From Thermoplasmata archaeon (GTDB lineage: Archaea; Thermoplasmatota; Thermoplasmata; Thermoplasmatales; Thermoplasmataceae), in the NCBI GenBank assembly GCA_021846395.1, contig JAJZXB010000008.1:1-64000 (forward strand): a stretch of DNA of 64,000 bases, read 5' to 3'. A program made the translations under genes and the position numbers. Below, one piece after another: positions 44,339-53,872 of this stretch. The notes below the pieces were generated by a model, which had not been told where the DNA came from, searched no databases, and saw nothing but the letters and a program-made list of their open reading frames with translations. Position 1 is the stretch's first letter, and each line of letters starts with the position of its first letter.

Positions 44339-45742
44339 ATGATGCAACTTTTTGAGGAAAGAAAAAAAATACTAGAATACTTTCAGAGTCATGGAATTCT
44401 GGTTACAAGCGATGCACTCAATATGATACTCAAAAGGAGCATGGGAGAATTTTTATCTGATATGATTTCCGACAAGGTACTTTCAGAGGGCTATTTAACC
44501 GAGAAGGACATCACGCATCTTATTAAGAACCCTGTCAGGGAGAAAAAAAATTTTGAGGTTTATATGCCAGATATAAAATCACACAGTTCTGTTGAAGATT
44601 TCAGAGAAATGTTTGTTGATCGCTATGAGCAGATAAGGAAAATGATCGTACAATCAACAGAGATGAGGGGTTCATACAAGATCAGAACAGCAAAAAAAAC
44701 ACCTGGCAAGGTTAAAATTGTAGGAATGGTGAGCGATGTAAGCACCACTAAAAATGGCCATAAAAAATTATTGCTTGAAGACATTGATGACAGTATCAAT
44801 GTTTTTTTATTGAAAAATAAAGGTCTTAATAATGAACTCATAATAGAGGACGAAGTCATAGGCGTTATTGGTTCAATTTCAAGCTCTGGAAATGAAATTG
44901 TTATGTTCGCCGATGAAGTTATAAGGCCCGATATACCATATAAAATGATAGATGAAGAAAGGAAACCGCCCGTATATGTCGCTTCAATTTCTGATATACA
45001 TGTTGGCAGCAAAACGTTCAGGGAGAATGATTTTAAAAACATGATATCATGGATAAAAAAATCCATGGGTGAAGCAGAATCCCTGAAATATTTAATATTA
45101 AGTGGGGATGTTGTGGATGGTATTGGCGTATATCCCGGACAGGAGAATGATCTGCAGGTTCTGAACCCCTATGAACAGTACGAGGTTCTTTCGCAGTATC
45201 TGCAGGATATACCTGATGACATAAGTGTCTTTGTAATGCCAGGCAATCACGATATTGTCAGACTTGCTGAACCACAACCATTATTTTCAAGCAAAATAAA
45301 TGATTTTTTCAAGGAAAATGTTACAATGCTTCCAAATCCCTACAATCTTAAACTGGAAGGAAAAAACGTTCTGGTATATCACGGCATGTCATTGAATGAT
45401 ATGATAGAGCTCGTTCCGGGAGCAAATTATGCAAGTGTTGGATCAGCAGTAGAAGAACTTTTAAAAAGAAGGCATCTGGCGCCTTTCTACGGTGGAAAAA
45501 CACCAATTATACCCTCAAATAAGGATTATCATGTGATAGGAGAAATACCTAATATTTTTATAACAGGGCATATACATTCATATTCGCAGGGAAATTATAG
45601 GGGAGTCAGGTACATAAATGCATCAACATGGCAATCACAAACAGATTACCAGAAAATGATGAATTTTTCTCCAAACCCCTCAATTATGACTCTGTTCGAT
45701 TTAAACTCCAAAACAACAATAGTTAAGGATTTTAAGCAGTAA
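44339..45742 (+). CDS. polB: DNA polymerase D small subunit (DP1)
   Basis: A 467-residue exonuclease subunit of the euryarchaeal replicative polymerase. After a helical N-terminus and an OB fold (about 125-205) comes a calcineurin-like phosphoesterase domain: SDIHVGSKTF, LSGDVVDGIG, MPGNHDIVRLAEP, VYHGMSL and ITGHIHSYSQG, all metal ligands intact. The large subunit is not in the window. The stop directly abuts the convergent gene at 45743. Confidence 0.96.
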   Translation: MMQLFEERKKILEYFQSHGILVTSDALNMILKRSMGEFLSDMISDKVLSEGYLTEKDITHLIKNPVREKKNFEVYMPDIKSHSSVEDFREMFVDRYEQIRKMIVQSTEMRGSYKIRTAKKTPGKVKIVGMVSDVSTTKNGHKKLLLEDIDDSINVFLLKNKGLNNELIIEDEVIGVIGSISSSGNEIVMFADEVIRPDIPYKMIDEERKPPVYVASISDIHVGSKTFRENDFKNMISWIKKSMGEAESLKYLILSGDVVDGIGVYPGQENDLQVLNPYEQYEVLSQYLQDIPDDISVFVMPGNHDIVRLAEPQPLFSSKINDFFKENVTMLPNPYNLKLEGKNVLVYHGMSLNDMIELVPGANYASVGSAVEELLKRRHLAPFYGGKTPIIPSNKDYHVIGEIPNIFITGHIHSYSQGNYRGVRYINASTWQSQTDYQKMMNFSPNPSIMTLFDLNSKTTIVKDFKQ

Positions 45743-46084
45743 CTATAGTGTTCTCTTTATTATTTCATCTATTTCATTTTTAAAGGTATTCATAAAATCG
45801 TTTATGGCCTCTTCCTTTATGCCTTTTGGAGCGCTCAATATTCCTATTTTGGCAGTAATTTTTGCCATTTTTGCTATTGAATCATACTCCTTTATTTTTG
45901 CCTCCATAAATTCTTCCAGCACCTCAGCGATCTGATTTTTCAATTCATCGTCTTCATTTATTCTTTTCCTGATGTATTCCTTTATCAGGTCCTTGAACAC
46001 ATCTCTTACAGCTTCCAAATACATCTCCTCGGAAGGAGCAGAGTTAATTATGTTTTTTATATAATCGTCAATTTCATTTTTCAT
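45743..46084 (-). CDS. Uncharacterised helical protein
   Basis: A 113-residue, highly charged protein predicted to be all helix, with a central less-polar stretch (MAKITAKIGILSAPKG) after a run of acidic and basic residues. I recognise no family. It is convergent with the DP1 gene with no gap. The reading frame and composition look like a real gene. Confidence 0.55.
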   Translation of the reverse strand: MKNEIDDYIKNIINSAPSEEMYLEAVRDVFKDLIKEYIRKRINEDDELKNQIAEVLEEFMEAKIKEYDSIAKMAKITAKIGILSAPKGIKEEAINDFMNTFKNEIDEIIKRTL

Positions 46085-46308
46085 ACATGTTTAATTTAAT
46101 ATAGTAAATAAACTTTAATCAATTGTAAGTGCAATCATGAAATTGAATCCATACTGCTTTATGGGGATGCATAATTGGAAAATATATTGCACACTCTCCA
46201 TCTTAGTGTATGAATATTCCGGCATTACTTGTTTTTACAATTGGAAATCCTGTGAGTGTTTTCACATATTAAACAAAAATTTAAATAAACCACTCATAAT
46301 TATGATGC

Positions 46309-46860
46309 ATGATTAAAAGGATAGTCATTATAGGCCTTGTTATCCTTATACTGGGTGGTGCAATGCTTTTTGGTGGAATATATATCAACGAAGGAGTTGT
46401 TTCACGGGATTCACATACCAGCATTTCACTTTACAACTCAACAACCCATGAATATATATCTTCAAACATAACTATAAAGCCTGGATACGAGGTGATGGTA
46501 GGTGGTAGACCAGGCAGCAATGCCGGACTGGTTAATATAAAGAATCTGGGCAGTGTAAATTCCACAAATATAAATTCATCAGCTGTTGGGCTATCCGAGC
46601 AAATTTCAAGTGAAAAAATTTATGTTAATCTCCCTTCAGGAACGTATGTTTACGTCATGTTCAACTCATCAAAGCCCTCGATTACCTATGAATATGCAGC
46701 ACTGTCAACCATTGAAACAGGAGGAATTATGGTTATTGCAGGCATAATTGCTAGCATAGCAGGACTGGTGGTTATGATTGTGGGCGCCATAAAAAAGCCA
46801 AAAAAACCATTAAAAGATATATATGATATTGACAGCATTGACGATTTAAATAATATATAA
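46309..46860 (+). CDS. Membrane-anchored extracytoplasmic protein
   Basis: A 183-residue protein with an N-terminal hydrophobic segment (residues 4-27), a Ser/Thr/Asn-rich exported region of about 105 residues with many N-X-S/T sites, a second membrane segment (about 136-160) and a charged cytoplasmic tail (KKPKKPLKD...). The layout suggests a beta-rich domain outside the membrane. A TTTAAATAAA box about 25 bp upstream fits a leaderless start. No family recognised. Confidence 0.65.
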   Translation: MIKRIVIIGLVILILGGAMLFGGIYINEGVVSRDSHTSISLYNSTTHEYISSNITIKPGYEVMVGGRPGSNAGLVNIKNLGSVNSTNINSSAVGLSEQISSEKIYVNLPSGTYVYVMFNSSKPSITYEYAALSTIETGGIMVIAGIIASIAGLVVMIVGAIKKPKKPLKDIYDIDSIDDLNNI

Positions 46861-46872
46861 AATAACTCAGAT

Positions 46873-47967
46873 TTATCTCATTAAATTATATTTTAGTTTT
46901 TTTCCACTATTTCTTTTTGGTGATCTTCTGTTGAATTCAAGGTCGATGAATATTAACATGCCAACGGATGAAAGCAATATGGCAACAATTATATTCAGAT
47001 ATTCAATTCCAACTGTAATAATAAGTGGCAGTAAAAATCCACTAATTGCAGAAAAATTCATGCTAGGCCCTATTTTCTCAGGCCCAATATGCAATTTTCC
47101 ACTGATTATCGGCAGCAGTGAATTCATTCCAAGTCCAAATGCTGTAAATATAACAATCATGATTAAGTTCCCAGTTAAAAAGAACAGTATTCCACTCACA
47201 AGAATGACAAACAGCGTTGAATAAACAATCCTCGTGATTGAAAACCTGTTTACCAGATATGGAAGAACGAGGTAAGGCACAATGGCAATTGAATATGCAA
47301 CTATTGACTCAACAAATGAGGAGCTGCCAAGATAAGTGGGTACGACCTCAAGTATATATGCAGGGGTGAATCCAAGCAAAAAGACAATAAAGACGCTTAT
47401 TGAAAAGTCGAAATGAAATTTCCTGACATGCGGTGATATTATGTTGTGTTTTTTTGAGAATATAAACGCTGGCAGAAAAACAACACCCACCAGAGAAACA
47501 AGTGTCCAGGACTTCAAGAACATGAAGAGAATTGCAGCAATAATCCATCCAATGGCCCAGCCTCCCATTGTGAGACCAATTACAACCCTGTTTTTTGTAA
47601 ATGATGACACCTCAATAGCTGCCGATGTTGCAACACCAAACATTATTCCTATGACAAACCTGCTTAAAAACAATTCAATAAACAGCCCCTCATATGCCAT
47701 TCCAAAGGAGATCAACGCCATGATACTTACGGATAATAAGGCGAGCCTTGGCACACCAATTTTTGCCAGAGGAGAATAAACGAATGGGGTAATCATCCTT
47801 CCAATAAACGGTATTCCAAGCAGGATGAATGATTCAAAGTATGTGAAATGAAGGGTATTTACAATATTATTTATGAAGAAGGCAAAGTCCATGAGAAAAA
47901 ATGTGGCCACAGAATACACGAATATGGGCAGCATTTTATTCAAACTTTTCCCTTCCTCTGTCATCAT
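46873..47967 (-). CDS. MFS transporter
   Basis: A 364-residue protein with about 11-12 hydrophobic segments and family-typical loops (YSPLAKIGVPRLAL after segment 2; GGWAIGWIIAAIL in segment 5). Slightly short for an MFS carrier. Substrate unknown. Convergent with the membrane protein gene at 46309 (12-bp gap). Confidence 0.8.
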   Translation of the reverse strand: MMTEEGKSLNKMLPIFVYSVATFFLMDFAFFINNIVNTLHFTYFESFILLGIPFIGRMITPFVYSPLAKIGVPRLALLSVSIMALISFGMAYEGLFIELFLSRFVIGIMFGVATSAAIEVSSFTKNRVVIGLTMGGWAIGWIIAAILFMFLKSWTLVSLVGVVFLPAFIFSKKHNIISPHVRKFHFDFSISVFIVFLLGFTPAYILEVVPTYLGSSSFVESIVAYSIAIVPYLVLPYLVNRFSITRIVYSTLFVILVSGILFFLTGNLIMIVIFTAFGLGMNSLLPIISGKLHIGPEKIGPSMNFSAISGFLLPLIITVGIEYLNIIVAILLSSVGMLIFIDLEFNRRSPKRNSGKKLKYNLMR

Positions 47968-48420
47968 ATTTTAAGGAATGCTTCAAATATATTTATATGT
48001 TATTCATTATATTATTATTTATATACTAATTAGAAAAATTTTTATTAAAGCATTTTATTATTATATTTAGTAACTGTCAGTTTTTTAATTAGTTTACATA
48101 TATTAATATTTAGGCATAAAATATTTTTTTATACTATAAAAATGGAAATTGCTTAAATACCAAAGTGAAAAAAATTATTTTGTAAAATATATATTTTTTT
48201 GAAATTCGCCGATAATTCAGAAAAAAAATTCAAATTATATCAATGTTTAAATATAAATTCAATAAAATACTTTTAAACATTTTTCAGGACCAGTAGAAAT
48301 AACCTATATTAACTTTATAGTAATGTTTAAATAATAATAACTTTTAGAAGATTATTACTAAAATCGTATAATTTATACTAAAATAGGAATAATTTTATAA
48401 TATATAAATATCACTTTTCA
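47968..48420. other. Long A+T-rich control region upstream of the aconitase-family operon
   Basis: A 453-bp stretch without genes. It holds three copies of AATGTTTAAA: direct at 48242-48251 and 48322-48331, inverted at 48272-48281. A TATATAAAT box lies at about 48400-48408, 12-21 bp before the ATG. The size and repeats suggest regulation of the downstream amino-acid genes. Confidence 0.45.
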
Positions 48421-49662
48421 ATGAACACGATAGAAAAAATTTTAAAAAACCACTCAATAGACGAAATCCATAATGTTTCACCAGGGGATATAGTAACGGT
48501 AAATGTTGACAAGGCAATCATAGTTGATATGGCAGCACTCCACCCCGAATTCATAAATAATCCACCATTGAAACCTTTTGATAATGATAAAATTGCAATA
48601 ATATTCGACCATTTTGTTCCTCCCCCAAACATAGAAATTGCCAACAGGGTTGATAAATTAAGAAAACTTGCCAGGTTGTGGAATATAAAGGATTTTTATG
48701 ATGTTGGAAGAGGAGGAATATCACACGTTCTTTCATCAGAAAAAGGATGGTTGAAACCTGGCAGCATAATAGCAAACACAGATTCCCATACAATTTCCAC
48801 AGGCGCATTTAATGTTCTTGGCAGGGGGCTTGGAACACCTGAATTAATGGGGATAATAGCTACCGGCAAAACATGGTTTATGGTTGGCAATACAATAAAT
48901 ATAAATTTTGAAGATAAATTATCGGAAAAGTCCTCAGCTAAGGATGTTTTTTTTAGCATGGTTAAACTGGTCGGGGATATACCAAATGACAACATTGAAT
49001 TCCACGGAGATGGAATCAAGCATCTAGATATGGATCAGAGGTCTTCCATATCAACGATGTGTGCAGAAATGAGTGCAGAATTTGCCATTTTCCCATTTGA
49101 TGGCATTTTAGGAAATTATCTGGAAAGCCACAATATTCACAATGTGAATCCCGTATATCCCGATAAGGACGCAGAGTATTCCAGAACATACGATATTGAT
49201 CTTAAGAATATTGAGCCTATGGTAGCTTTTCCAGACAGAATCATAAACAATGTAAAACCCATATCTGAAATAGGAAAAATAGAAATCAATGTTGCTGTTG
49301 TGGGCTCCTGCGCAAATGGAAGGATATCTGACCTGAAGGATATTGCAAAGGTATTGAAGAATAAAAAGGTTAATAAAAATGTAAGATTTATTGTTACCCC
49401 AGCGACCATGGATATATATGATGAAGCTTTAAGGCTTGGTTATATATCAGATATAGTGGAATCAGGTGCGATAGTCACAAATCCAACATGCGGAGCTTGT
49501 TTGGGGGGACACATGGGGGTTTCATCAGAAAATGATGTAATAATAAGTTCAACAACAAGAAATTTCAAGGGCAGAATGGGTTCTCCAGGTTCCAAAATAT
49601 ATCTTGGATCATCCAGAACTGTTGCATTATCTGCTGTAAATGGATATATTTCAGGTGAGTGA
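48421..49662 (+). CDS. 3-isopropylmalate dehydratase / homoaconitase large subunit
   Basis: A 413-residue aconitase-family large subunit. DMAALHPEF and IIFDHFVPPPN near the N-terminus, NTDSHTISTGAFNVLGRGLGTPE, and 4Fe-4S cysteines in VGSCANGRI and NPTCGACLGGHMG. Length and split-subunit form are those of archaeal LeuC/HacA. Sequence alone does not separate the leucine from the lysine pathway; the homocitrate-synthase-like gene at 53.9 kb favours homoaconitase. Its stop is one base before the small subunit's ATG. Confidence 0.88.
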   Translation: MNTIEKILKNHSIDEIHNVSPGDIVTVNVDKAIIVDMAALHPEFINNPPLKPFDNDKIAIIFDHFVPPPNIEIANRVDKLRKLARLWNIKDFYDVGRGGISHVLSSEKGWLKPGSIIANTDSHTISTGAFNVLGRGLGTPELMGIIATGKTWFMVGNTININFEDKLSEKSSAKDVFFSMVKLVGDIPNDNIEFHGDGIKHLDMDQRSSISTMCAEMSAEFAIFPFDGILGNYLESHNIHNVNPVYPDKDAEYSRTYDIDLKNIEPMVAFPDRIINNVKPISEIGKIEINVAVVGSCANGRISDLKDIAKVLKNKKVNKNVRFIVTPATMDIYDEALRLGYISDIVESGAIVTNPTCGACLGGHMGVSSENDVIISSTTRNFKGRMGSPGSKIYLGSSRTVALSAVNGYISGE

Positions 49663-49663
49663 T

Positions 49664-50161
49664 ATGAAAAAAATTACAGGAAAAGTATGGAAATTTGGTG
49701 ATGATATAAATACGGACTTGATGTATCCTCAGATATGCTATACATTAAGGGAAGAAGAAAAACCATATTATGCAATGAGTGCAAACAGGCCAGGATGGTC
49801 AAAGCTCGTAAAAAATGGTGATGTTGTCATAGGGGGCAAAAATTTTGGTACAGGGTCCAGCAGGCCCGCTGCAGACAACCTTAAAAATCTTGGAATAGCA
49901 TGCGTGGTTGCAGAATCTATAAACGGTTTATTTTTGAGAAATTCAGTTAATTCCGGATTGTTGTCTCTGGAGGTTCCAGGCATAACAACAAAGGTCAATG
50001 AAGGAGATATTGTTGAAATAAATACAGAAGATAATACCATTACGGTAAATAATAATGCAATAAAATTCAAGCCTCTTCCTGATTTCCTGATGGAGATTAT
50101 CGAAAACGGTGGCATAATAAACATTTTAAAAAATAAAAATTTGTTAGGAAATCCACTGTAG
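49664..50161 (+). CDS. 3-isopropylmalate dehydratase / homoaconitase small subunit
   Basis: A 165-residue swivelling subunit: GKVWKFGDDINTDLMYP at the start, GGKNFGTGSSRPAA, and the substrate-recognition region INGLFLRNSVNSGLL. The ATG at 49664 has AGGTGAG five bases upstream, better than an alternative at 49640 inside the large-subunit gene. Forms the active heterodimer with the preceding protein. Confidence 0.9.
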   Translation: MKKITGKVWKFGDDINTDLMYPQICYTLREEEKPYYAMSANRPGWSKLVKNGDVVIGGKNFGTGSSRPAADNLKNLGIACVVAESINGLFLRNSVNSGLLSLEVPGITTKVNEGDIVEINTEDNTITVNNNAIKFKPLPDFLMEIIENGGIINILKNKNLLGNPL

Positions 50162-50181
50162 ATTATTTATTATCCTGGAAT

Positions 50182-51351
50182 TTATGCCCCAATTATGCCT
50201 TTCAGCTGATTTTTAATCAGAAATATCATTGGGATAAAGGACAGTGTCAAAATTCCCATAACTGACCATGAAAGTTTATAATTGTAAATCGTGTAAATAT
50301 ATGTGAATATTATCGGTATGATGGCTGCTATTATTAGTTGAACAAAATTAACAAAGGACAATGTGAGAGATACCAGATCCCTTCTTGATAGATATCTTAT
50401 TATGGTGTATGTGACCGACATGCCGTAAACTGCCAGTATTCCTGTAACTATTGCAAGAATAATAATTTCAATATAATTAAATGAAAACCCGATAAGAATC
50501 AATAATATTCCCAGAGCAACATTAATCGCTACAAAAACCCCAATTTTATGTGGAGTTCTGGAATAATGGTATCCGCCAATTACGCCCCCCAGGAAGCCTA
50601 TTAGTAGAAACACTGAAGATACAGAACTCGCAAATACGGTGCTGAAACTTATAGACTCAAGATAATAAACAAAGAATTGACCAATAATGGTCTCCGTTAC
50701 CATACTTCCAATTCCAATAAATGCCAGAAGAATTATCATTTTTGATGAAAAAACTTTTTTCAGGCTTCTTTTTATATCTGATCGTTCCGTTTTTATGTTT
50801 GCTATATCTCTGAAAAGCATGTAGAGAATAAAAAACAGTACTATTGTAATTATGCCTGCAAGAATGAATCCCTCGCGATAACCTATGAATATATCCAGAA
50901 TTGCCCATCCTATTACCCCTATTCCACCACCAACGTTGAATGCGCCATTGTAGACACCAATATGAAATGAATACTTATCCGGGGGCACTATAGATGCTAG
51001 AAGGCTAAGGGCAGGTGAGAAAAAGAGAGCTGCAGAAACCCCTGCAAAAAATCTAGATATCAGCAATTCAGTAAAATTTGTCGATAATCCAGATGTAATG
51101 GCAAATATCCCAACAAACAACAATCCAATTAAAGACGTTTTCTTATCACCAATAAATGATGACAGGTATCCGCCAACCAGCTGGAAAGTTGAAATGCCAA
51201 GGTAAAATGATGTTATAAGTGCACCAAGCTGTATAGCCGTAAGGGAGAAATATGATTTGATGTATACAAGCGCCGGTGCAATGTCCATCCAATTAAGTGA
51301 ATATACTGCTCTAGCACTGTGAACGAGAACAGCTTTGGCACGGTAATTCAT
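50182..51351 (-). CDS. MFS transporter
   Basis: A 389-residue carrier with about 12 hydrophobic segments; N-terminal DIAPALVYIKSYFSLTAIQLG, motif-A-like GGYLSSFIGDKKTS, and GAFNVGGGIGVIGWAIL. Substrate unknown. It converges with the small-subunit gene (20-bp gap) and is unrelated in detail to the two other MFS proteins in the window. Confidence 0.85.
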   Translation of the reverse strand: MNYRAKAVLVHSARAVYSLNWMDIAPALVYIKSYFSLTAIQLGALITSFYLGISTFQLVGGYLSSFIGDKKTSLIGLLFVGIFAITSGLSTNFTELLISRFFAGVSAALFFSPALSLLASIVPPDKYSFHIGVYNGAFNVGGGIGVIGWAILDIFIGYREGFILAGIITIVLFFILYMLFRDIANIKTERSDIKRSLKKVFSSKMIILLAFIGIGSMVTETIIGQFFVYYLESISFSTVFASSVSSVFLLIGFLGGVIGGYHYSRTPHKIGVFVAINVALGILLILIGFSFNYIEIIILAIVTGILAVYGMSVTYTIIRYLSRRDLVSLTLSFVNFVQLIIAAIIPIIFTYIYTIYNYKLSWSVMGILTLSFIPMIFLIKNQLKGIIGA

Positions 51352-51473
51352 GCATCTGAATCAAATCAAGGATAATAAATATAGTCATATCACTAAATCT
51401 TATAGGTAAATAAAATTTACATATTCTAACATTAACTTATAAATAAAAATAACAAAGTAAAAATATTTCCCCT

Positions 51474-52166
51474 TCAGGAATAAAATTTTTTCAATGGTTC
51501 CAGGGTTTCTGGAAAATTCTTTAAAAGATCATTTAGCATTTCAATGTTTTTATGGGCATCGTAGTCAAATCTTTTGAACACAGCTTCATCCTTTCCCGTA
51601 TCAAGCAGTGCATAAGAGGGCATGTAATTTCCATCCCTTGGCTGGCCACAGCTGCCAGGATTTATAATCTTATTTCTGTAATACATCATAAAATGTGTAT
51701 GCCCGATTAGAATATAATCAGAATTGTTGAAAATTTTTTTATCCCTATAAACCTTCTCCGCCTCTGAAGCAAATAGATACCCATCATGATTGTTATACGG
51801 TGAACCATGAGTTAAATAAAATTTTTTATTATCCAGTTCAATACTGTAATCGTCTTTAAATGTTTTTATAAAATCAAGGTCATTTTTGCTCAATAATTTC
51901 AGGGAAATCTCCTTTCTTGTAGTATCACTCATTTTTAGCATATCCACTGCACAGTTGCACGATTCATTGTAAACCACAGCATAATCATGATTTCCCATTA
52001 TGTTTATATCTGAATTTTCCCTCAGAAAATCAATAACTTTCTCCGGTTCAGGGCCATAGTCAACCGCATCACCCAGAAAGAGCAGTTTATCAAACTTCTC
52101 TCTGTTATAAGCAGTTTTTAGGGCTTCATAGTTTCCATGTATATCCGATATAATGAGAATTTTCAT
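51474..52166 (-). CDS. Calcineurin-like metallophosphoesterase
   Basis: A 230-residue phosphoesterase of the YfcE/MJ0936-like group: ISDIHGNYEAL, LFLGDAVDYGP, IMGNHDYAV, LTHGSP and IGHTHFMM give all dimetal ligands. The ATG at 52166 begins directly at the conserved strand; the frame is open back to 52214. Substrate unknown, perhaps a cyclic nucleotide or a phosphoprotein. Divergent from the ArsR gene. Confidence 0.88.
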   Translation of the reverse strand: MKILIISDIHGNYEALKTAYNREKFDKLLFLGDAVDYGPEPEKVIDFLRENSDINIMGNHDYAVVYNESCNCAVDMLKMSDTTRKEISLKLLSKNDLDFIKTFKDDYSIELDNKKFYLTHGSPYNNHDGYLFASEAEKVYRDKKIFNNSDYILIGHTHFMMYYRNKIINPGSCGQPRDGNYMPSYALLDTGKDEAVFKRFDYDAHKNIEMLNDLLKNFPETLEPLKKFYS

Positions 52167-52192
52167 ATGTACATATTGCTGGTGAATATATA

Positions 52193-52214
52193 ATGAATAT
52201 GTAAATTTATTCAT
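52193..52214. promoter_or_regulatory. Candidate ArsR operator (inverted repeat)
   Basis: ATGAATA and TATTCAT arms with an 8-bp spacer lie between the divergent phosphoesterase and arsR genes, 38 bp before the arsR start. The size and place fit a dimeric ArsR-family regulator. Confidence 0.4.
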
Positions 52215-52251
52215 ATGAAAATTATTTTATATATAATTACAATAACTGACA

Positions 52252-52581
52252 ATGAATCCGCCTTCAAGCAAGGTTTCCGATGTAAACATATACAAAATGC
52301 TATCGGACGAATCAAGGTTAAAAATAATAAAATTACTGTCACAGCGGGAAATGGACGTCTCCACCCTGATAGACAATCTTGCTATCAACCAATCACTGGT
52401 ATCACATAAACTCAGGGAACTGAGGGAAAATGGTCTTGTAATAAGCTATAGATCTGGTAAGAATATAATATATAAAATATCTGACGATCTGCTGAAGAAT
52501 GTGGTTAAAACAGCAGAAGATGCAGGAAGTAAGATTGAAACGATATGCAGATGCGTTGAATGTGATGATGAAAAGATATGA
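52252..52581 (+). CDS. arsR: ArsR-family metal/metalloid-responsive repressor
   Basis: A 109-residue winged helix: YKMLSDESRLKIIKLL, recognition helix INQSLVSHKLRELRENGLV, wing YRSGKNIIYKI. The C-terminal ETICRCVECDD places three cysteines close together as a likely arsenite- or metal-binding site. It overlaps the arsenite-permease-like gene by four bases, which supports the role. Confidence 0.9.
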   Translation: MNPPSSKVSDVNIYKMLSDESRLKIIKLLSQREMDVSTLIDNLAINQSLVSHKLRELRENGLVISYRSGKNIIYKISDDLLKNVVKTAEDAGSKIETICRCVECDDEKI

Positions 52582-53861
52582 CACCATTATTTTACCTTTC
52601 ACTGATAATTTTTGTTGCAACACTATTCTTCGTGATTAAAAAACCAAAAAATATTGGCATAGGATATTCCGCATTATGCGGTGCCCTTTTGACATTGATT
52701 TTTGGGATATCAACAATCAGGGACATTATCACAGTATGGGGCATTGTCTGGAATGCTACCTTCACATTTATTTCCATAATAATAATATCACTGATACTTG
52801 ACGAGGCAGGTTTTTTTGAATATATTGCAATAAAAATAGCTATTGCAGCAAAGGGTAATGGAACCAGATTATTCATTTACATAATTTTTCTTGGAGCTTT
52901 AATTTCCGCCATATTTGCAAATGATGGCACTGCTTTGATTTTGACTCCAATAGTTTATGCAATACTGGTAAGAAGCAATTTCAGCAAAAATAAAATATTG
53001 CCGTTTATCATGGCTACGGGCTTTATTGCTGATACCGCCAGTATACCATTCATAGTTAGCAACCTGGTCAATTTAATTACCGCGGGATATTTCAATATTG
53101 CATTTTTAAAATATACAGAGGTTATGCTACTTCCAGATATAGTTTCCATTGCATCAAGCACATTGATACTTTTTATATATTACAGGAAAGATATACAGAA
53201 AACATATGACACTACCGGCTTAAAGCCAGATAGTTTTATTAGGGATCGTACAATTTTTATAATGGCTTTCCCGCTAATTGCGGTATTGATGTTTTTCTAT
53301 TTTATATCGGGATTTCTGAATATTCCAATATCATTTATTGCCATTCCATTTGCCGTATTTTTGTATATTGTTGCAAGAATAAATAAAAAAATAGACCCAA
53401 ACTATATAATAAAAATCGCACCATGGCAGATTGTTCTATTCTCACTCGGTATGCTGGTTATAGTATTCGGTGTTAGCCGCGAGGGTTTAGGTTCAATTTA
53501 CATTAATATTTTAAACAGCATAAATTCGCTGGGCCCACCATATTCAATTATATTTTCTGGCTATTTCTTTGCATTCAATGCAGCAATTATGAATAACCTG
53601 CCTTCTGTCATGATCAACAATATAGCAATAGCAGGGTTAAAAAATCAGGGATTATTGATGTATTCAAATATTATAGGAAATGATATTGGGCCAAAATTTA
53701 CGCCCATTGGCTCACTTGCAACACTCTTATGGCTATACACTCTTGAACGAAAAAACGCAATAAAAATATCATTCAGCTATTATATGAAAACAGGTCTGAT
53801 ACTGGCACTGCCGGTACTGTTCTTCACATTGCTTTCACTGTACATTGTCTCACTCTTTTAA
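52578..53861 (+). CDS. arsB: ArsB-type arsenite efflux permease
   Basis: A 427-residue protein with about 11-12 hydrophobic segments and the ArsB/NhaD signature around the hairpins (GALISAIFANDGTALILTP; AFNAAIMNNLPSVM). Its ATG overlaps the arsR stop (ATGA), so ArsR and ArsB are made together. No arsA or arsC lies next to it; the pump would work as a secondary carrier. Fits an acid-mine habitat rich in arsenic. Confidence 0.9.
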   Translation: MTPLFYLSLIIFVATLFFVIKKPKNIGIGYSALCGALLTLIFGISTIRDIITVWGIVWNATFTFISIIIISLILDEAGFFEYIAIKIAIAAKGNGTRLFIYIIFLGALISAIFANDGTALILTPIVYAILVRSNFSKNKILPFIMATGFIADTASIPFIVSNLVNLITAGYFNIAFLKYTEVMLLPDIVSIASSTLILFIYYRKDIQKTYDTTGLKPDSFIRDRTIFIMAFPLIAVLMFFYFISGFLNIPISFIAIPFAVFLYIVARINKKIDPNYIIKIAPWQIVLFSLGMLVIVFGVSREGLGSIYINILNSINSLGPPYSIIFSGYFFAFNAAIMNNLPSVMINNIAIAGLKNQGLLMYSNIIGNDIGPKFTPIGSLATLLWLYTLERKNAIKISFSYYMKTGLILALPVLFFTLLSLYIVSLF

Positions 53862-53872
53862 TATTTTATAAT

